From Thermoplasmata archaeon (GTDB lineage: Archaea > Thermoplasmatota > Thermoplasmata > Thermoplasmatales > Thermoplasmataceae), in contig JAKAAI010000012.1 in assembly GCA_021797055.1 (NCBI GenBank), forward strand, positions 1 through 35,919: a DNA stretch of 35,919 nucleotides, given 5' to 3'. Positions 33,038 through 35,919 of this stretch are shown here, piece after piece. The stretch's first letter is position 1; each line of letters opens with the position of its first letter. The notes under the pieces were generated by a model. That model had not been told where the DNA came from and did no database searches. It saw nothing but the letters and a program-made list of their open reading frames with translations. Position numbers and translations under genes: made by a program.

Positions 33038-33433
33038 TTATTGAATGCCCAGCTCAAGTTGAGATTCAATATAATGCCAGAGTTGATGTTCTATCTCGAA
33101 GGTCCACAAGGCTTCAGGAACTTCCACAAATATCACTAATTCTGTCAGAAAAATTGCCTCAAGGGCTGCAACTCCAAGGTCCTGCAGCCATTTGCCAACC
33201 CCTAACTTGACCGTTAGATTGTTTGCATCCCCCTCAACTATTACCGTAAAAGCCCTGTCCATCGCAAGCAGAGTTCGGAATATACCGCCCTTTTGTGCCT
33301 GAATGACAATACCTTTTGGATGCACACCCATCTGCGTTTTGAATTTCTCGTTGTCAAAAAACTGCTTAATTAGCTGACCCACTTTTTCAGGGTCCGCATT
33401 TTTTCCAGTATACTGTCTTATCGCTTGCTTCAT
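33038..33433 (-). CDS. Conserved small protein of unknown function
   Basis: 131 residues without a catalytic motif that I recognise. The sequence has an amphipathic start (MKQAIRQYTGKNADPEKVGQ), a strand-rich middle with IVIQAQKGGIFRTLLAMDRA, and a hydrophobic segment (LGVAALEAIFLTELVIFVEV) that may be a membrane or buried helix. The pattern IQAQK-R-TLL-MDRA-TV is like a widespread family of small proteins that are often fused to zinc ribbons or SHOCT domains; no zinc site is present here. A clear ribosome-binding site AAGGAGA (minus strand of 33443-33449) lies 9 bases before the ATG and a TATA box (GTTTATAT, 33471-33478) fits it. The stop abuts that of the aldo/keto reductase. Confidence 0.72.
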   Translation of the reverse strand: MKQAIRQYTGKNADPEKVGQLIKQFFDNEKFKTQMGVHPKGIVIQAQKGGIFRTLLAMDRAFTVIVEGDANNLTVKLGVGKWLQDLGVAALEAIFLTELVIFVEVPEALWTFEIEHQLWHYIESQLELGIQ

Positions 33434-33644
33434 TTATCTTTATCTCCTTATACAATATAATCTTTGTTTGATATAAACTGCTAAGATCTATCCTTTCTTC
33501 AAATAGAAATCCCAGATCTGCGGTTCTGTTATACATTTGATAAGTTAAGGCCGCACAGCTAAACTTGATGATTCCACATATAAACTATATTACTGGTTTA
33601 TCAGATTACCAATAATCTTAATAACCAAATCGCGATTAAGGTAT
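33434..33644. promoter_or_regulatory. Divergent promoter region, 211 bases, with TATA boxes for both sides
   Basis: On the minus side, GTTTATAT (33471-33478) and AAGGAGA (33443-33449) serve the 131-residue gene. On the plus side, CTTAATAA near 33617-33624 lies about 25 bases before the ATG at 33645. In between are CACATATAAACTATATTACTGG and other AT-rich stretches that could hold regulator sites, but I see no clean palindrome. No RNA gene was recognised. Confidence 0.4.
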
Positions 33645-34145
33645 ATGGTAATCGAAAAAAACAAAAATGGATCTAAAGATAGAGAAGAAGATGAAACTGA
33701 AAAAAAGAGAACGGTATCAATAAAGGGTGTTAGCGATCGCGTATACAGGAAGATGACACAAATCGCTAAAGATACTGGAAAGACCATAGGCGAGATCACC
33801 AATGAGTCCTACAAAACTTTTCTGGGCGCTGTTGAGGGTGCGGTTGGAATATCAAAGGAATTTGTCAGGGGAGCAAAATCTGCAATGGTAGAGACAGTCT
33901 CGAACTTCAAGAATCTTGAAATTTCAGGAAAAGAATTACTCGAAATAGGAAATAAAGTATCCTTCAGAAATATAGACAATCTGACCATAACAGATATTTC
34001 CGAGGAGGACTTCAACAGTCACATTGACTCATTCATCCAGATAAAGAACCTTGTGATCCCGGATAACGTAAGAAAGTCAATTGCAGTGAAGAAATGTAAC
34101 TTTGTTGACAACCTGTCCGTACTGCCTGAAAAAACTAAAAAATAG
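33645..34145 (+). CDS. Putative ribbon-helix-helix protein with repeat-like C terminus
   Basis: 166 residues. After a charged start, residues 22-60 (RTVSIKGVSDRVYRKMTQIA and onward) follow the strand-helix-helix pattern of the ribbon-helix-helix DNA-binding family. The C-terminal half (about 90-160) has short spaced hydrophobic strands (FRNIDNLTITDIS, IQIKNLVIPDN, IAVKKCNFVDNLSVL) suggestive of a small beta-solenoid or repeat domain. The family is not recognised. Probably leaderless. The following exonuclease gene begins 20 bases after its stop on the same strand, so co-transcription is likely and a link to DNA maintenance is possible. Confidence 0.7.
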   Translation: MVIEKNKNGSKDREEDETEKKRTVSIKGVSDRVYRKMTQIAKDTGKTIGEITNESYKTFLGAVEGAVGISKEFVRGAKSAMVETVSNFKNLEISGKELLEIGNKVSFRNIDNLTITDISEEDFNSHIDSFIQIKNLVIPDNVRKSIAVKKCNFVDNLSVLPEKTKK

Positions 34146-34165
34146 TCTAACAGGATCAGGGGTGA

Positions 34166-34804
34166 ATGGGAAAAGAATATTTCCAGTTCATCCGTGAACT
34201 TTTACACAGCATAGACAGAAGAAAAATTCTTTCTTTCGATCTTGAAACCCTTGTTGCGGACAGCAATGGGTTTCTTACAAACGAAGAGATAATTGGGATT
34301 TCCGCAGCATATAATTTTCCAGAGGTCCACACTGATGTCTATATCTCGAAACCAGAGGAGCATGAACGGGAAGAATCACTTCTAAAAAGGTTTGACGAAC
34401 TTCTGGGTAGGGTTCAGCCGGAAATAATAATCGGTTATAACCATACAGGCTACGATATACCGTTGATTCAGAAAAAAATAAGGAATCGTAATTTTTCAAA
34501 TAGACTGAGAAACATTGAATATTATATTGGTACATCCTGGTGCCTTGATATGATGTATGTTATTGCCGAAGATATTGAGAAAATGACCGGGGATTATTTC
34601 ATAAGGAAACTGGATGACGTTGTTGTTCATGAGAGATATTCTTCGCTTCCTCTCAAGCGCGTGAAAAACGTAGTGATTCAACAGAACAAAAACAAGGGAG
34701 AGGTTATTAAAGAGATGTGGCTAAACAAGGATGAGAAATTAAGAGATTACGCTGCAGGAGACAGCCATGACATTCTGCTCATATTTCATGATATATTCCA
34801 GTAG
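34166..34804 (+). CDS. Stand-alone DEDDy 3'-5' exonuclease (DNA polymerase B type)
   Basis: 212 residues with the three motifs of the DnaQ/PolB exonuclease fold: ExoI FDLET (24-28, D25 and E27), ExoII IIGYNHTGYD (88-97, D97) and ExoIII YAAGD (195-199, with Y195 giving the DEDDy class). The polymerase part is absent, so this is a free proofreading-like or repair nuclease. GGGGTGA immediately precedes the ATG with almost no spacing, which is odd; no earlier in-frame start is better. It follows the ribbon-helix-helix gene. Substrate (DNA or RNA) cannot be decided by sequence. Confidence 0.82.
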   Translation: MGKEYFQFIRELLHSIDRRKILSFDLETLVADSNGFLTNEEIIGISAAYNFPEVHTDVYISKPEEHEREESLLKRFDELLGRVQPEIIIGYNHTGYDIPLIQKKIRNRNFSNRLRNIEYYIGTSWCLDMMYVIAEDIEKMTGDYFIRKLDDVVVHERYSSLPLKRVKNVVIQQNKNKGEVIKEMWLNKDEKLRDYAAGDSHDILLIFHDIFQ

Positions 34805-34809
34805 CACCT

Positions 34810-35232
34810 TCAAGCATTTCCGAACCTTGAGACGACCTCTGCAATATTCTCCATATAATCTCTGAAAATTCGGATGATATCCCTCGAGGTTATCACTCCC
34901 ACGATCTTGTTATTATCAATCACCGGAAGTCTTCTTATTTTATTGGCTTGCATGATTCCTACCACCTTATCCGTAGGCGTATCTTTCGAAACTGAAATGA
35001 AATTTGTACTCATTATATCTGACACCATGATATTCTTGGGTTCAATCTGCGCCGCAGTAACTTTGGATACAATGTCCCACTCTGTAACTATTCCAACCGG
35101 TCTGGAATCTTTCTCAATTATCAGGAAGCCAGATGAGTCCCCTGTCATAATTCTAGCCGCATCTAATACTGTCAGGTTCGGTGAGATTGCCCTGAATTCT
35201 TTCCGCATTATGTCTGAAGCATAAAGAACCAT
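34810..35232 (-). CDS. CBS-pair protein
   Basis: 140 residues made of two CBS domains (about 8-60 and 72-125) in tandem, with VGIVTEWDIVSKV and VGVITSRDIIRIF as the repeated ends. Such pairs bind adenosyl compounds such as AMP, ATP or SAM and act as sensors, but no effector domain is attached. The open frame extends to 35358, but the CBS fold begins at the Met at 35232 (MVLYASDIMRKEF) and a TATA box at 35253-35259 lies 24 bases before it. The upstream 42 codons are thus probably not translated. It converges with the exonuclease gene, 5 bases apart. Confidence 0.9.
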   Translation of the reverse strand: MVLYASDIMRKEFRAISPNLTVLDAARIMTGDSSGFLIIEKDSRPVGIVTEWDIVSKVTAAQIEPKNIMVSDIMSTNFISVSKDTPTDKVVGIMQANKIRRLPVIDNNKIVGVITSRDIIRIFRDYMENIAEVVSRFGNA

Positions 35233-35252
35233 AGAGTGTGATGCGTTCCACG

Positions 35253-35259
35253 TATAAAA
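35253..35259 (-). promoter_or_regulatory. TATA box of the CBS-pair gene
   Basis: Minus-strand TTTTATA, 24 bases before the ATG at 35232, inside the longer open frame. It decides the start and gives a leaderless mRNA. Confidence 0.55.
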
Positions 35260-35394
35260 TGATTGAATTGTCAATCCGGCAGGGTTCGACAATAATGAAT
35301 AAGGAAACCGGGAGAACCTGATGATGAGTGTGCTGAATCGTGATTTAAGATTCGCCAATTCCTTTAACTAAAGTATCAGATTATTGTTAAATGA

Positions 35395-35919
35395 CACGAG
35401 TAGAGTGTGGGACACTATTCTATGATCTTCCCATATTGAACAGATTGTGCCACACGCCGGTGCAGAATAGAGCATTATCGATCCTGTCATCCCTCCTCTG
35501 AGCCACATTCCATCCAAGCATCTTCTTGTCTGCTGCAAACCCTGATTCGGAATTGCTTCTCTGGTGGTACTGTTCCAGATATGGCATTGTATCAGCAACA
35601 AACTCCTTCATCGTATCCTTCCATTTCTGTGATCCATTCAGGGTGGCATTCTTCTTGGGTATTACAAAGACCTTCGTTTCGCCGAGTTTATCCACGTACG
35701 ATGGGGATGAATAATACCTGTCAAGACGGATGGAATCCATCTCTATCCCGATGGATGAGAGAAGATCCATTGCCCTGTCATATGCATCCTTCTCAGATTT
35801 CATGGATGAACCGAAGGCTATGTACAGTCGGGACTGCAGATCCAATATTGCAAAGGAATATGCGAATAACTGTTTCTTATGACCTTTAGATTCCTTTGCG
35901 TCTTTACCATGATCGGGAT
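35395..35919 (-). mobile_element. Insertion sequence, one end only
   Basis: The element that carries the IS4-type transposase enters the window from the right. Its end must lie between the transposase stop (35420) and the CBS promoter region. A short palindrome GTGTGGGACAC (35405-35415) is a candidate terminal inverted repeat, but the partner end and target duplication lie outside the window, so the left limit is a guess. Confidence 0.4.
35420..35919 (-). CDS. Transposase, IS4-type DDE, partial (5' end beyond window)
   Basis: The reading frame is open to the window edge at 35919 (167 codons seen including the stop), so the N-terminal half is cut off. The C-terminal part has LDRYYSS, which carries a catalytic-type Asp. 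It also has the complete IS4-family signature Y-2-R-3-E-6-K in YHQRSNSESGFAADKK, then NALFCTGVWHNLF. Residues before the first ATG-like codon (for example GHKKQLFAYSFAILDLQSRL) continue in frame, so the frame is not broken here. Whether the whole element is intact cannot be seen. Confidence 0.85.
   Translation of the reverse strand, partial: PDHGKDAKESKGHKKQLFAYSFAILDLQSRLYIAFGSSMKSEKDAYDRAMDLLSSIGIEMDSIRLDRYYSSPSYVDKLGETKVFVIPKKNATLNGSQKWKDTMKEFVADTMPYLEQYHQRSNSESGFAADKKMLGWNVAQRRDDRIDNALFCTGVWHNLFNMGRS

Noticed and set aside
33387..33536. A 49-codon minus-strand frame overlapping the start of the 131-residue gene
   Set aside because: It runs through that gene's TATA box and ribosome-binding site in another frame, so it is more likely a chance frame.
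34874..35224. A 116-codon hydrophobic frame antisense to the CBS-pair gene
   Set aside because: The antisense of CBS domain codons often gives hydrophobic frames; the CBS reading is clear.
35232..35410. TAGAGTGTG occurring at 35232-35240 and 35401-35409 as a possible repeat of the insertion element
   Set aside because: Nine bases in an AT-rich region is within chance, and the first copy lies directly at the CBS gene start.
1..35919. CRISPR arrays, tRNA and rRNA genes
   Set aside because: No spaced direct repeats and no cloverleaf or rRNA-like sequence were seen in any intergenic gap; none of the gaps is over about 210 bases. A covariance-model search would be decisive.

Overview
The window reads as chromosome of an acidophilic euryarchaeon of the order Thermoplasmatales. 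Evidence: a thermosome alpha subunit very close to my memory of the Thermoplasma acidophilum protein; archaeal-only genes (ArcS for archaeosine, exosome Csl4, an archaeal Sm-like protein); a thioredoxin reductase without the NADPH-recognition motif, as in T. acidophilum; secreted glycoproteins, one with the ESGLP-type repeats common in this group; and many leaderless genes whose start codon lies about 24-30 bases after a TATA box. The sequence is moderately AT-rich and densely coding. No gap exceeds about 210 bases. I see no rRNA, tRNA or CRISPR array. Species cannot be settled from this alone.

Layout. 1-2.8 kb: trxB and thsA (minus). 2.8-5.3 kb: an unknown protein (plus) and a double-length ThyX-type protein (minus) whose stop codons overlap. 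5.4-10.9 kb: a minus-strand surface-glycan island with two glycosyltransferases, a GmhB-type phosphatase and a 929-residue glycoprotein. 11.0-13.0 kb: glycerol-3-phosphate dehydrogenase and a divergent membrane protein. 13.0-15.9 kb: a phosphorylation triad of protein kinase, PP2C phosphatase and von Willebrand A protein, like E. coli YegI/YegK(PphC)/YegL and the TerY-P triad. 15.9-17.8 kb: AmrS and AmrB (Memo). 17.9-18.9 kb: a Csl4, 53-codon ORF, Sm-like operon. 19.1-20.7 kb: ArcS. 20.9-27.9 kb: a six-gene operon of a very large secreted glycoprotein, two small proteins, a MoxR ATPase, a DUF58 protein and a polytopic membrane protein. 28-33 kb: housekeeping genes (MtaD/DadD-type deaminase, GTP cyclohydrolase II, a methyltransferase, PurC, aldo/keto reductase). 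33-35.2 kb: a conserved unknown, a putative ribbon-helix-helix protein, a stand-alone DEDDy exonuclease and a CBS-pair protein. The window ends inside an IS4-type transposase.

How they work together. The most interesting parts are the kinase/phosphatase/vWA triad, which looks like a complete reversible-phosphorylation module in an archaeon, and the MoxR-DUF58 operon headed by a giant surface glycoprotein, which looks like an envelope-protein maturation or assembly system. A small unlisted gene with a strong ribosome-binding site lies between the exosome and Sm-like genes. Starts of several genes (20855, 29788, 32069, 35232) were moved from the longest open frame because promoter spacing, family alignment or both favour an internal start.
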